Of a DNA stretch of 64,000 bases, positions 32,756-41,257 are shown in pieces. Numbering within the stretch: position 1 is the first letter of the stretch; each line of letters begins with the position of its first letter. A model generated the notes under the pieces. That model ran no database searches. It was not told the DNA's origin and saw nothing but the letters and a program-made list of their open reading frames with translations. Source of the DNA: Duganella radicis (lineage in GTDB: Bacteria > Pseudomonadota > Gammaproteobacteria > Burkholderiales > Burkholderiaceae_D); the NCBI RefSeq assembly GCF_009720825.1, contig NZ_WNKY01000023.1, forward strand, positions 30,621-94,620, given 5' to 3'. The position numbers and the translations under genes were made by a program.

Positions 32756-35135
32756 TGTTCTCGGCGTTCGGTGTGGCCGCCGGGGCGGGAGCCGCGGGCG
32801 GCGCCGCGCCGGCCGCCGCCGGCTCCACGTTCTCGGCGCCGGCCGGCGTGTCATCCATATCGAGCGTGTGGCGCGCGGCGTCGCCGGTGAATTCATCGTA
32901 CAGCCACTCGCCGTTCACCTGCGTCAGGCCGGTCGGCAGCGGACGTTCCTGCGGTGGACGGCTCTGCATCGCCACCCGCATGTAATCGATCCAGATCGGC
33001 AGCGCCACGGTGGCGCCGAACTCCTTGCCGCCCAGCGACTTGGAATCGTCGTAACCCATCCACGATACCGCCACGATGCCGCCGCCGTAGCCGGCGAACC
33101 AGCCGTCGACCGCGTCGCTGGAGGTGCCGGTCTTGCCGGCCAGGTCGGGACGGCCGAGGCGCGCCACCGCGCCGCCGGTGCCGCTGCGCGTCACTTCGCG
33201 CATCATCGAGTCCATCACATAGGCGTTGCGCGGATCGAGCACGCGCGCCTCGTCCGGCAGCGTGGTGCGCGGCTTGGCTTCCTGAATCACCTTGCCTTCG
33301 CCGTCGACGATCTTCGCGATCAGGTAGGGCTCGACCGTGTAGCCGCCGTTGGCGAATACCGAGTAGGCGCCGGCCAGCTGCGCCGGCGTGACCGAGCCGG
33401 TGCCCAGCGCCAGCGTCAGGTTCTTGGGATGCTTGGCCAGGTCGAAGCCGAACTTGCCGAGGTAGCCGTGCGCATACGGCACGGTGATGGCGCGCAGGAT
33501 GCGCACCGACACCACGTTCTTCGATTCCGACAGCGCGCGCCGCATGGTGATCGGGCCGTCGAACTTGCCGTCGTCATTGCGCGGCGACCAGGCTTCGTTG
33601 CCGGTTTCGGCGCCGGTCAGGTCGAGCGGCACGTCGTTGATCAGCGTCGAGGGCGAGAAGCCGCGCTCCAGCGCCGCCGAGTACACGAACGGCTTGATCG
33701 AGGAGCCGGGCTGGCGCCAGGCCTGCGTCACGTGGTTGAATTTTTGCAGGTTGTAGTCAAAGCCGCCGACCAGCGCGTGGTAGCCGCCGGTCACCGCGTC
33801 CAGCGACACGAAGGCCGCCGCCACCTGCGGCACCTGCGTGATGCTCCAGCCGTTCTTCTCCTGCATGATGCGGACCACGGCGCCGGGACGCAGGCGCAGC
33901 GTGTCCTTGGCCTTGTCGGTCAGCGCGTTGGCGGCCAGTTTCAGGCCGTCGCCGGTGATGGTGATTTCCTCGCCGGCCGGGTTCTGCACCTTGACCGCTT
34001 TCGGGCCGGCTTCCAGCACCACGGCCGGAATCAGGCCTTCGCTGCCCGGACGTTTTTGCAGCGCTTCCTCGATGGCGTCGTCGCGTTCCTCCTCGCCGGA
34101 CGGCAGCGCGATGAAGGCTTCCGGGCCGCGGTAGCCGTGGCGCTGGTCGTAGTTCAGCACATTGCGGCGCATCGATTCGTAGGCGGCTTTCTGGTCGGCC
34201 TTCAGAATCGTGGTGTAGACGCTGATGCCCTTGGTGTACGAGTCTTCCTTGAACTGCGCGTACACCACCTGGCGCGCCAGTTCGGCCACGTATTCGGCGT
34301 GGACGTCGAAGTCCTGGCCTTTGCGGCTGATGTGCAGGGTTTCCTTCAGCGCTTTCTGGAATTGCTGTTCGGTGATGACGTCGTTGTCGCGCATGGCGCG
34401 CAGCACGATTTGCTGGCGTTGCCTGGCGCGCTTGGGGTTGACGGCCGGGTTGTGGCGCGCCGGATTCTGCGGCAGGCCGGCCAGCATCGCCATTTCGGCG
34501 ATCGACAAGTCCTTGAGCGGCTTGCCGAAATAGCTTTGCGCGGCGCTGCCGAAGCCGTACGAGCGCTGGCCGAGGTAGATCTGGTTCATGTACAGCTCAA
34601 GGATCTCGTCCTTGCTCAGCGCCGCCTCGATCTTAAAGGAGAGCATGACCTCGTTGAGCTTGCGGCCGTAGAACTTTTCGCGCGTGAGGAAGAAGTTGCG
34701 CGCCACCTGCATGGTGATGGTGGAACCGCCCTGGCGCATGGCGCCACCCAGGTTGGCGCGGGCCGCGCCCAGCGCGCGTTTCCAGTCGATGCCGTTGTGC
34801 TCGTAGAAGCGCTTGTCCTCGATCGACAGCACGGCTTTCTTCATCATGTCCGGCATGTCCTTGATCGGGATGAAGTCGCGGTGTTCCTCGCCGAATTCGC
34901 CGATCAGGGCGTTGTCGGCGGTGTAGATGCGCAGCGGGATTTTCGGGCGATAGTCGGTCACCGCCTCCAGCGAGGGCAGGTTGGGGGCCACGTACAGCAG
35001 CAGGTAGGCCAGCAGCAGACCGCCGCCGATCAGGGCGGCCAGTCCGGCGGCAAGGGCGGCGCGTATCATATTGCGGCGGTTGATCCAGGTGGGGAGGGAG
35101 GTCGAGGTTGTCAAAACATCATCTCTCGGTTGCAC
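32724..35135 (-). CDS. mrcA: Penicillin-binding protein 1A
   Basis: 803 residues. One N-terminal membrane helix (about 25-50) precedes the GT51 glycosyltransferase domain (IEDKRFYEHNGID, RQGGSTITMQVARN, LELYMNQIYLGQRSYG). The transpeptidase domain has SxxK in PGSSIKPFVY, SESKNV and KTGTS. It polymerises and cross-links peptidoglycan on the periplasmic face. The C-terminal tail is Ala/Pro-rich. The GTG at 35135 is used here; no SD is obvious, so the true start may be a few codons downstream. Its end overlaps the TetR gene by 32 nt and it is divergent from glpD. Confidence 0.95.
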   Translation of the reverse strand: MQPRDDVLTTSTSLPTWINRRNMIRAALAAGLAALIGGGLLLAYLLLYVAPNLPSLEAVTDYRPKIPLRIYTADNALIGEFGEEHRDFIPIKDMPDMMKKAVLSIEDKRFYEHNGIDWKRALGAARANLGGAMRQGGSTITMQVARNFFLTREKFYGRKLNEVMLSFKIEAALSKDEILELYMNQIYLGQRSYGFGSAAQSYFGKPLKDLSIAEMAMLAGLPQNPARHNPAVNPKRARQRQQIVLRAMRDNDVITEQQFQKALKETLHISRKGQDFDVHAEYVAELARQVVYAQFKEDSYTKGISVYTTILKADQKAAYESMRRNVLNYDQRHGYRGPEAFIALPSGEEERDDAIEEALQKRPGSEGLIPAVVLEAGPKAVKVQNPAGEEITITGDGLKLAANALTDKAKDTLRLRPGAVVRIMQEKNGWSITQVPQVAAAFVSLDAVTGGYHALVGGFDYNLQKFNHVTQAWRQPGSSIKPFVYSAALERGFSPSTLINDVPLDLTGAETGNEAWSPRNDDGKFDGPITMRRALSESKNVVSVRILRAITVPYAHGYLGKFGFDLAKHPKNLTLALGTGSVTPAQLAGAYSVFANGGYTVEPYLIAKIVDGEGKVIQEAKPRTTLPDEARVLDPRNAYVMDSMMREVTRSGTGGAVARLGRPDLAGKTGTSSDAVDGWFAGYGGGIVAVSWMGYDDSKSLGGKEFGATVALPIWIDYMRVAMQSRPPQERPLPTGLTQVNGEWLYDEFTGDAARHTLDMDDTPAGAENVEPAAAGAAPPAAPAPAATPNAENIKPVPTGPVR

Positions 35136-35219
35136 AAGTATGCGCGATTATAGAACAAGGCTATTGTTACTTGGCGTCACTTGTCGTAACGTACAGGTAT
35201 ACAGCTCCAAAGGGACCAT

Positions 35220-36752
35220 ATGGCGGAACCGCAGCACATCCTCGATTGCGACGTCCTGATTGTCGGTGGCGGCATCAACGGCGCCGGCATCGCCCGTGAT
35301 GCGGCGGGACGCGGGCTGTCGGTGGTGTTGTGCGAGAAGGATGACCTGGCGTCGCACACCTCGTCCGCCTCGACCAAGCTGATCCATGGCGGCTTGCGTT
35401 ATCTGGAGTATTACGAATTCCATCTGGTGCGCAAGGCGCTGATCGAACGCGAGGTGCTGCTGCGCGCCGCCCCCCATATTATGTGGCCGCTGCGCTTTGT
35501 GATGCCGCACGCGCAGGGACAGCGTCCGGCGCTGCTGATCCGCGCCGGCCTGTTTTTATACGATCTGCTGGCCCGGCGCGAGTTGCTGCCGGCGTCGGCC
35601 GGCATCAATCTGCGCAACCATGTGGCGGGCAAGCCGTTGAAGCCGGAATTTGAACGCGGCTTCATTTATTCCGACGGCTGGGTGGACGACGCGCGACTGG
35701 TGGTGCTGAACGCCATCGACGCCTGCGAGAAGGGGGCCACCATCCTGACGCAGGCGGTGTGCACCAGGCTGGAACGCAAGACGGCCGACTGGGAAGCGAC
35801 TTTATTCAAACCGAGCTGCGGCCATATCCGCGTCAATGCGCGCTATGTGGTGAACGCGGCCGGGCCGTGGACGGCCGATGTGCTGCATGCGGCCGTGCCG
35901 CGCGCCGATGGCGGCCAGCTGCGGCTGATCAAGGGCAGCCACATCGTGGTCAAGCGGATGTTCGAGCATGACAACGCCTACATCTTCCAGCATCCGGACG
36001 GGCGCATCGTGTTTGCGATTCCGTACGAGCGCGACTTCACGCTGATCGGCACCACCGACCTGGATTATCAGGGCGACGCCAACCAGGTTGCCATCGATGA
36101 GGACGAAATCGCCTATCTGTGCCAACTGGCCAGCCGGTATTTCGCCAAGCCGATCGTGCCGGCAGACGTGGTGTGGACCTACTCGGGCGTGCGTCCGCTG
36201 GTGGAGGACGGCGCCGACGCCAAGGCGGTCACGCGCGATTACCGCCTGGAGGTGGACGACAACGGGCCGCCGATACTGAGCGTCTTCGGCGGCAAGATCA
36301 CCACCTTCCGCAAGCTGGCGGAGGAGGCGGTCGACCACATCGCGCGGGCGCTGGACAACCGTCACGGCGGCTGGACCCACAACGCCTGCCTGCCGGGCGG
36401 CGACCTGTTTGGCGCCGAGCCGCGGAATAAATCGGTGCTGGAATTCGACGCCTGGCGGCGCGCCCAGATCGCCCGCTACAGCGGCCTGCCATCGGAACTG
36501 GTGGCGCGCTACTGCCGCACCTACGGCACCCGCATCCACACCCTGCTGGCCGAGCGCACCGACGTCGCCTCGCTGGGCGACGAAATCGCGCCCGGCCTGT
36601 ACGCCACCGAAGTGGAATACCTGCGCCGCTACGAATGGGCGCGCAGCGCCCAGGACATCCTCTGGCGCCGCACCAAGCTGGGCCTGCACCTGCCGCCCGC
36701 CGCCGCCGACCACCTTCAATCGTGGCTCGCCGCCCATCCGTTGGCCAGATAA
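35220..36752 (+). CDS. glpD: Glycerol-3-phosphate dehydrogenase (FAD-dependent)
   Basis: 510 residues. The FAD dinucleotide motif is VLIVGGGINGAGIARDAAGRG at the N-terminus, followed by HTSSASTKLIHGGLRYLEYYEF, the GlpD signature. YVVNAAGPWTADV and FGGKITTFRKLAE complete the family pattern, with the C-terminal helical domain. It oxidises glycerol 3-phosphate to dihydroxyacetone phosphate at the inner membrane and passes electrons to quinone. No glpF/glpK/glpR gene is adjacent, so it stands alone here. Confidence 0.95.
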   Translation: MAEPQHILDCDVLIVGGGINGAGIARDAAGRGLSVVLCEKDDLASHTSSASTKLIHGGLRYLEYYEFHLVRKALIEREVLLRAAPHIMWPLRFVMPHAQGQRPALLIRAGLFLYDLLARRELLPASAGINLRNHVAGKPLKPEFERGFIYSDGWVDDARLVVLNAIDACEKGATILTQAVCTRLERKTADWEATLFKPSCGHIRVNARYVVNAAGPWTADVLHAAVPRADGGQLRLIKGSHIVVKRMFEHDNAYIFQHPDGRIVFAIPYERDFTLIGTTDLDYQGDANQVAIDEDEIAYLCQLASRYFAKPIVPADVVWTYSGVRPLVEDGADAKAVTRDYRLEVDDNGPPILSVFGGKITTFRKLAEEAVDHIARALDNRHGGWTHNACLPGGDLFGAEPRNKSVLEFDAWRRAQIARYSGLPSELVARYCRTYGTRIHTLLAERTDVASLGDEIAPGLYATEVEYLRRYEWARSAQDILWRRTKLGLHLPPAAADHLQSWLAAHPLAR

Positions 36753-36794
36753 GCTAGTTTGATCCGCATCAGACCGCAGCGTCGCTGAATTCCT

Positions 36795-37361
36795 ATGTCC
36801 GCTACACCTGACACTTCGCTGGTGGCAATAGAAGGGCGGATATTGCTGATTCGCTCGCAAAAGGTCATCATCGATGCCGATCTCGCGTTTTTATACGGCG
36901 TCCCGACCAGACGCCTGAATGAGCAAGTCAAGCGGAATCCAGACAGATTTCCTCCGGATTTTATGTTCACGCTGACGGCCGCAGAGAAAGCGGAGGTGGT
37001 CGCAAATTGCGACATCCTCGGTAAGCTGAAATTTTCCAAAACATTGCCCACCGCCTTCACGGAGCATGGCGCAATTCAGGCTGCCAATGTTTTAGGTTCT
37101 CCACAAGCCATTCAGATGGGCGTCTATGTGGTGCATTCCTTCGTGCGCTTGCGCGAAATGCTGGTGGCGGACAAGGCGCTGGCTAGTCGGCTTGGCGAAC
37201 TGGAGCGGCAACTGTCAGCGATGGCGCTCCGGCAGGATGATTTTGAAGGCAAGACTGCGCAGGAATTTCAGCAGGTATTCGAAGCGCTGCGCAGCCTGAT
37301 GGCGCCGCCGACGGCGGGCCGCAAGCGGCCTATTGGTTTTGTGCAGCAGACGGACAAGTAA
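36795..37361 (+). CDS. ORF6N-domain protein (phage-antirepressor type)
   Basis: 188 residues. The N-terminal ~90 residues match the ORF6N domain: IEGRILLIRSQKVIIDADLA, FLYGVPTRRLNEQVKRNPDRFP and FTEHGAIQAANVL. The rest is helical with a possible coiled coil (LGELERQLSAMALRQDDFEGKTAQEF). ORF6N domains come from phage and virus antirepressor/DNA-binding proteins, yet isolated chromosomal copies are common. No phage structural genes, integrase or att sites are visible around it. It is less GC-rich than glpD. A bidirectional terminator follows directly. Confidence 0.88.
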   Translation: MSATPDTSLVAIEGRILLIRSQKVIIDADLAFLYGVPTRRLNEQVKRNPDRFPPDFMFTLTAAEKAEVVANCDILGKLKFSKTLPTAFTEHGAIQAANVLGSPQAIQMGVYVVHSFVRLREMLVADKALASRLGELERQLSAMALRQDDFEGKTAQEFQQVFEALRSLMAPPTAGRKRPIGFVQQTDK

Positions 37362-37385
37362 AAACGGCGCCTGCGGGCGCCGTTT
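37362..37385. terminator. Bidirectional terminator between ORF6N and peptide transporter genes
   Basis: Perfect 10-bp stem AAACGGCGCC / GGCGCCGTTT with loop TGCG, placed between two converging stops. The short A and T runs at the stem base serve either strand. Confidence 0.8.
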
Positions 37386-37391
37386 GCAGTG

Positions 37392-38891
37392 TTACTTCAC
37401 ACCGTGCATCAGTTTCTGGATCAGCGGGGCGATCAGGAACAGGATGGCGCCGCCGGCCATCAGCGACCAGAAGCCGAAGGTGTAGCCGTGCAGCGCCGAG
37501 CTCAGCGACATGCCGCTTTCACCCGATACCCAGGAGGCGAAGATGCCCGACAGGTTGTTGCCGATGCCGGTCGACAGGAACCAGCCGCCCATGCCCAGGC
37601 CCACCAGGCGGGTCGGCGCCAGCTTGGTCACCATCGACAGGCCGATCGGCGACAGGCACAGTTCACCGATCGATTGCAGCACGTAGACCATGAACAGGGT
37701 CCAGAACGGGATCTTGTTGTTGGCGTCCACCAGCGACGACAGCGCGAACATCAGCAGCAGGAAGGCGGTGCCGTTGAAGATCAGGCCCAGGCCGAACTTG
37801 CGCGGGATCGACGGATTGGCGCGGCCCATGGCCACCCAGATGAAGGCGATGATCGGCGCGAAGGTGATGATGGCCAGCGAGTTCACGGTCTGGAACCAGG
37901 CCACCGGGAAGGTCCAGTTGAACATTTCGCGGTCGATGATCTTCTCGGCCAGGAAGGTGAACGAGCTGCCCGCCTGCTCGAAGAAGCACCAGAACATGAT
38001 GTTGAAGAAGAAGATCACCAGCATGGCGATCACTTTGTCGCGCGCCACCTTGCCGTTCCTGATGCCTTCCACCAGCAGCATCACCGACAGCAGCACGAAC
38101 AGCACCGACAGCACCGCTTGCAGGCTCTGGGCGCCGGCGGCCAGCAGCGAGTACACCACCGGGATCACGCACAGCGAGCCAATCGCCACGTACAGCATGC
38201 GCTTCGGATCGGCGCTCTGCGCATCCGGTGCGCCGATGCCCTTCAGGCCGCGGCGGCCGATGTAGAACCATACAAGGCTGATCAGCATGCCCACGCCGGC
38301 CGACATGAACACCACTTTATAAGCCGGCATGCCGCCGCTGCCGAAGATGGCCGATGCCAGCCACTCGGTCAGCACCGGCGCCACCATGGCGCCGGAGTTG
38401 ATGCCCATGTAGAAAATGGTGAAGCCGGAGTCGCGGCGCGTATCGGCCGTCGCATACAGCTTGCCGACCATGGTCGAGATGTTCGGCTTGAACATGCCGT
38501 TGCCGACGATGATGGTGGCCAGGCCGAATTTGAATACAGTCTGATCGGGGAAGGCGATCATGAACAGGCCGGCCGCCATGAAGGAGGCGCCGACCAGAAT
38601 GGAACGCTGGTAGCCCAGCACGCGGTCGGCCACATAGCCGCCGAACAGCGCGGCGGCATACACCAGCGCCAGATAAGAACCGTACACCAGGTTGGCGGCG
38701 GATTCGCCGGCCGGATCGCCGTTGTAGAACTGGGCCACCACGTAGAGCACCAGCGCCCAACGTATGCCGTAGAACGCAAAGCGTTCCCAGAACTCGGTCA
38801 TGAACAACATCCACAGCGGGGCGGGGTGCCCCATGATCTGCTTAAATTCCGGAATCGCGGCTTCCGTAGGTTGGGTGGTCGCACCGCTCAT
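37392..38891 (-). CDS. POT-family proton-dependent peptide transporter
   Basis: 499 residues from ATG 38891 (AGGAGA upstream), with 12-14 membrane segments. The POT signature ExxER is in FMTEFWERFAFYG on helix 1, and the second signature is around FTIFYMGINSGAMVAP. It imports di- and tripeptides across the inner membrane with protons. The pattern fits DtpT/YhiP-type transporters. It is monocistronic, ending at the shared terminator. Confidence 0.93.
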   Translation of the reverse strand: MSGATTQPTEAAIPEFKQIMGHPAPLWMLFMTEFWERFAFYGIRWALVLYVVAQFYNGDPAGESAANLVYGSYLALVYAAALFGGYVADRVLGYQRSILVGASFMAAGLFMIAFPDQTVFKFGLATIIVGNGMFKPNISTMVGKLYATADTRRDSGFTIFYMGINSGAMVAPVLTEWLASAIFGSGGMPAYKVVFMSAGVGMLISLVWFYIGRRGLKGIGAPDAQSADPKRMLYVAIGSLCVIPVVYSLLAAGAQSLQAVLSVLFVLLSVMLLVEGIRNGKVARDKVIAMLVIFFFNIMFWCFFEQAGSSFTFLAEKIIDREMFNWTFPVAWFQTVNSLAIITFAPIIAFIWVAMGRANPSIPRKFGLGLIFNGTAFLLLMFALSSLVDANNKIPFWTLFMVYVLQSIGELCLSPIGLSMVTKLAPTRLVGLGMGGWFLSTGIGNNLSGIFASWVSGESGMSLSSALHGYTFGFWSLMAGGAILFLIAPLIQKLMHGVK

Positions 38892-39068
38892 GCGGCTTCT
38901 CCTGTATTTATGGTCTATAGGAATTGGCAACTATCCCTTGTGGGGCGGCCAAATTGGGCGCCATTTTAATCTACAATTCGCCGCCCACCTACTTTTTGAA
39001 CACAAATGGCCGAGTTGTCGTATATTGGTGGCGCAGGACCAATAGAAACTGAATAGGACTTAAGCATC

Positions 39069-40439
39069 ATGGAACATGACGTTGTCGATACCCTGATTTC
39101 GCCCGAAGGTCAGCTGGAGATCCTTTCGAAGGCGGAAGTGAACAAGCTGCTCGATACTAGCCAGGGCGGCCTTTATAACGTCTTCCGCAAATGCGCACTG
39201 GCGGTGCTCAATTGCGGCAGCACGATCGACGATGGAAAGGAACTGCTGGACCGCTATAAATCGTTTGACATCAGCATCGTGCAGCGCGAGCGCGGCATCA
39301 AGCTCGATATCAAGGGCGCGCCATCCATCGCTTTCGTGGACGGCAAAATGATCAAGGGCATTCACGAGCACCTGTTCGCGGTGCTGCGCGATATTATCTT
39401 CGTCAGCAACGAGGTGACCGATAATCCGAAGTTCGACCTTGGCAGCACCGAGGGCATCACCGACGCCGTGTTCCACATCCTGCGCAATGCGGGCGTGCTG
39501 AAGCCCATGCTCAATCCTAACCTGGTGGTGTGCTGGGGCGGCCACTCGATCAACCGCGAGGAATACAACTACTCCAAGAAGGTCGGCTACGAGATGGGCC
39601 TGCGCGACCTGGATATCTGCACCGGCTGCGGCCCGGGCGCGATGAAAGGCCCGATGAAGGGCGCCACCATCGGCCACGCCAAGCAGCGCATGCATCGCGG
39701 CCGCTACCTCGGCATCACCGAGCCGGGCATCATCGCGGCCGAGTCGCCGAACCCGATCGTCAATGAGCTGGTGATCATGCCGGACATTGAAAAACGTCTG
39801 GAAGCCTTTGTGCGCACGGGCCACGGCATTGTGGTGTTCCCGGGCGGCGCCGGCACGGCGGAGGAAATCCTGTACATCCTCGGCATCCTGCTGCATCCGG
39901 ATAACGCCGACATCCCGTTCCCGCTGGTGTTTACCGGCCCGGAAACGGCGCGCGAGTACTTCGTGCAGATCAACCAGTTCATCCACGATACGCTCGGTCC
40001 CGAGGCGCAGAAGCGCTACAAGATCATCATCGACGATCCGGAACTGGTGGCGCGCGAAATGCAGGCCGGGATCAAGGCGGTGCGCGAATTCCGCAAGTCG
40101 CGCAGCGATGCCTACTACTACAACTGGGGCCTGAAGATCGACACCGAGTTCCAGCGTCCGTTCCCGCCAACGCACGAGAACATGCGCAACCTCAGCCTGC
40201 ACAAGAACCAGCCGGTGCACCTGCTGGCCGCGCATCTGCGCCGCGCCTTTTCGGGTGTGGTGGCGGGCAATGTGAAGGAAGAGGGCATCCGCGCCATCGA
40301 GAAATACGGCCACTTTGAAATCCACGGCGACAAGGAGATCATGGGCCCGATGGACGCGCTGCTGGCATCCTTCGTGGCGCAGCACCGCATGAAGCTGGCC
40401 GGCAAGCCGTACACGCCGTGCTACCGCGTGATCCAGTAA
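39069..40439 (+). CDS. ppnN: Nucleotide 5'-monophosphate nucleosidase PpnN
   Basis: 456 residues, the full length of E. coli PpnN (YgdH). An N-terminal domain (STIDDGKELLDRYKSFDISIVQRERGIKL) is followed by the LOG/lysine-decarboxylase-like Rossmann core: CTGCGPGAMKGPMKGA and the catalytic PGGAGTAEEIL, preceded by a conserved Arg. A C-terminal DUF3412-type domain ends it. It cleaves purine and pyrimidine monophosphates to the base and ribose 5-phosphate and is stimulated by (p)ppGpp in E. coli. Confidence 0.95.
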   Translation: MEHDVVDTLISPEGQLEILSKAEVNKLLDTSQGGLYNVFRKCALAVLNCGSTIDDGKELLDRYKSFDISIVQRERGIKLDIKGAPSIAFVDGKMIKGIHEHLFAVLRDIIFVSNEVTDNPKFDLGSTEGITDAVFHILRNAGVLKPMLNPNLVVCWGGHSINREEYNYSKKVGYEMGLRDLDICTGCGPGAMKGPMKGATIGHAKQRMHRGRYLGITEPGIIAAESPNPIVNELVIMPDIEKRLEAFVRTGHGIVVFPGGAGTAEEILYILGILLHPDNADIPFPLVFTGPETAREYFVQINQFIHDTLGPEAQKRYKIIIDDPELVAREMQAGIKAVREFRKSRSDAYYYNWGLKIDTEFQRPFPPTHENMRNLSLHKNQPVHLLAAHLRRAFSGVVAGNVKEEGIRAIEKYGHFEIHGDKEIMGPMDALLASFVAQHRMKLAGKPYTPCYRVIQ

Positions 40440-40453
40440 GGAGTATGGAGTAG

Positions 40454-40473
40454 GGGAGCCTTTTCCGGCTCCC
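40454..40473 (+). terminator. Stem-loop after ppnN
   Basis: GGGAGCC / GGCTCCC (40454-40460 and 40467-40473), loop TTTTCC, 14 nt after the stop. No T-tract follows directly, only a pyrimidine-rich stretch, so termination strength is uncertain. Confidence 0.55.
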
Positions 40474-40474
40474 T

Positions 40475-40600
40475 GTGGTAAACCTCCTCTTTCTCCTTCT
40501 CTTTTTCCCTCTTTTCCTCGATTTTGAACTCTTCCGCCTCGAAGAGGTCTAAATAGGGGAAAAGAGAAGAAAAGAGAGGAGAAAGCAGAATGTTTACCAC
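40475..40600. repeat. Long imperfect inverted repeat with pyrimidine and purine arms
   Basis: The outermost arms GTGGTAAAC (40475-40483) and GTTTACCAC (40592-40600) match exactly. Inside, about 35 nt of C/T-rich sequence pairs imperfectly with about 35 nt of A/G-rich sequence. A nested hairpin CTCTTC / GAAGAG (40529-40534 and 40541-40546) sits near the centre. The right arm contains the ribosome binding site and first codons of the gene at 40590. Confidence 0.75.
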
Positions 40601-41222
40601 AATGAGTGTGCAACTACCCACCAATACCCTGCTCGATCTTGTTGCTCAGCTAAAACGTCGTTCAGGCTCACAAGATCTCTCGGAAGCGATTACAACGGCA
40701 GTGGAATTCTGGCTGGCCGACCTTAAGAAATTTCCCAAGACCGCCGACCCTGAAGGCCTGCATGGCTACCAATGGAAATGCCTGTTCCTGCCCGAAGGTA
40801 CCGTACTGCGTTCGTGGAGCTATGGCGAACACAATTACGCGCGTGTGGAAGGCGACGAGATCATTCACAACGGCAAAGCCGTAACACCCAACCAGTTCGC
40901 CCGCTCGTTCGCGCGCACGACGCGCAACGCGTGGGAAGATTTATACGTCCGTCGCCCCGGCGACAAGCAGTTCAAGCTGGCTACCGTGCTGCGCAAAGAG
41001 ATCCTGCGCGAACAGGAAGAGGCGTGCAAAGCAAAGCTGCAAGTCGTGGCATTGCCGCCATTGTCAGCGCCAGCCGCGCCGCCGGTGCCGAGCGGCGTAA
41101 ATATGCCACCCGACGGCGTCGCTGCAAGTGTCGCGCCGCGCGACCCGACGCCGGGCGAGGGCTGGACCTTGCCGGAGCGGCGCAAGTGGCGCTTCCGTCT
41201 TGAAGACGTCGCTTTTGATTAA
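40590..41222 (+). CDS. Unrecognised conserved-looking protein
   Basis: 210 residues; start ATG 40590 with GAGGAG 8 nt upstream (an ATG four codons later is possible). I do not recognise the family. The N-terminal ~35 residues (LLDLVAQLKRRSGSQDLSEAITTAVEFWL) look like a ribbon-helix-helix-type segment. A middle block (WSYGEHNYARVEGDEIIHNGKAVTPNQFARSF, then TRNAWEDLYVRR) resembles small DNA-associated domains such as DUF2924/RAMA in having a Tyr strand, a helix and a WN/NAW motif; this is weak. A Pro/Ala-rich linker and a charged tail (WTLPERRKWRFRLEDVAFD) follow. A DNA-linked role is a guess. RBS and start lie within a long inverted repeat. Confidence 0.75.
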   Translation: MFTTMSVQLPTNTLLDLVAQLKRRSGSQDLSEAITTAVEFWLADLKKFPKTADPEGLHGYQWKCLFLPEGTVLRSWSYGEHNYARVEGDEIIHNGKAVTPNQFARSFARTTRNAWEDLYVRRPGDKQFKLATVLRKEILREQEEACKAKLQVVALPPLSAPAAPPVPSGVNMPPDGVAASVAPRDPTPGEGWTLPERRKWRFRLEDVAFD

Positions 41223-41228
41223 AAAAAA

Positions 41229-41249
41229 CCGCCCGGTTGGGCGGCTTTT
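41229..41249. terminator. Bidirectional terminator between converging genes
   Basis: CCGCCC-GGTT-GGGCGG stem, with eight A residues on the left and a C-TTTT tail on the right, so it can terminate both the unknown gene and lysS. Confidence 0.85.
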
Positions 41250-41257
41250 CAAGCGGC

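Noticed and set aside
32688..35153. 821-codon open frame opposite mrcA
   Set aside because: Shadow of the PBP1A gene; no domain pattern and no ribosome binding site.
36795..37361. Prophage
   Set aside because: Only one ORF6N-domain gene; no integrase, structural, lysis genes or att repeats nearby.
37389..38969. 526-codon open frame opposite the peptide transporter
   Set aside because: Gln/His/Arg-rich antisense frame without motifs; the minus-strand gene has the POT signature.
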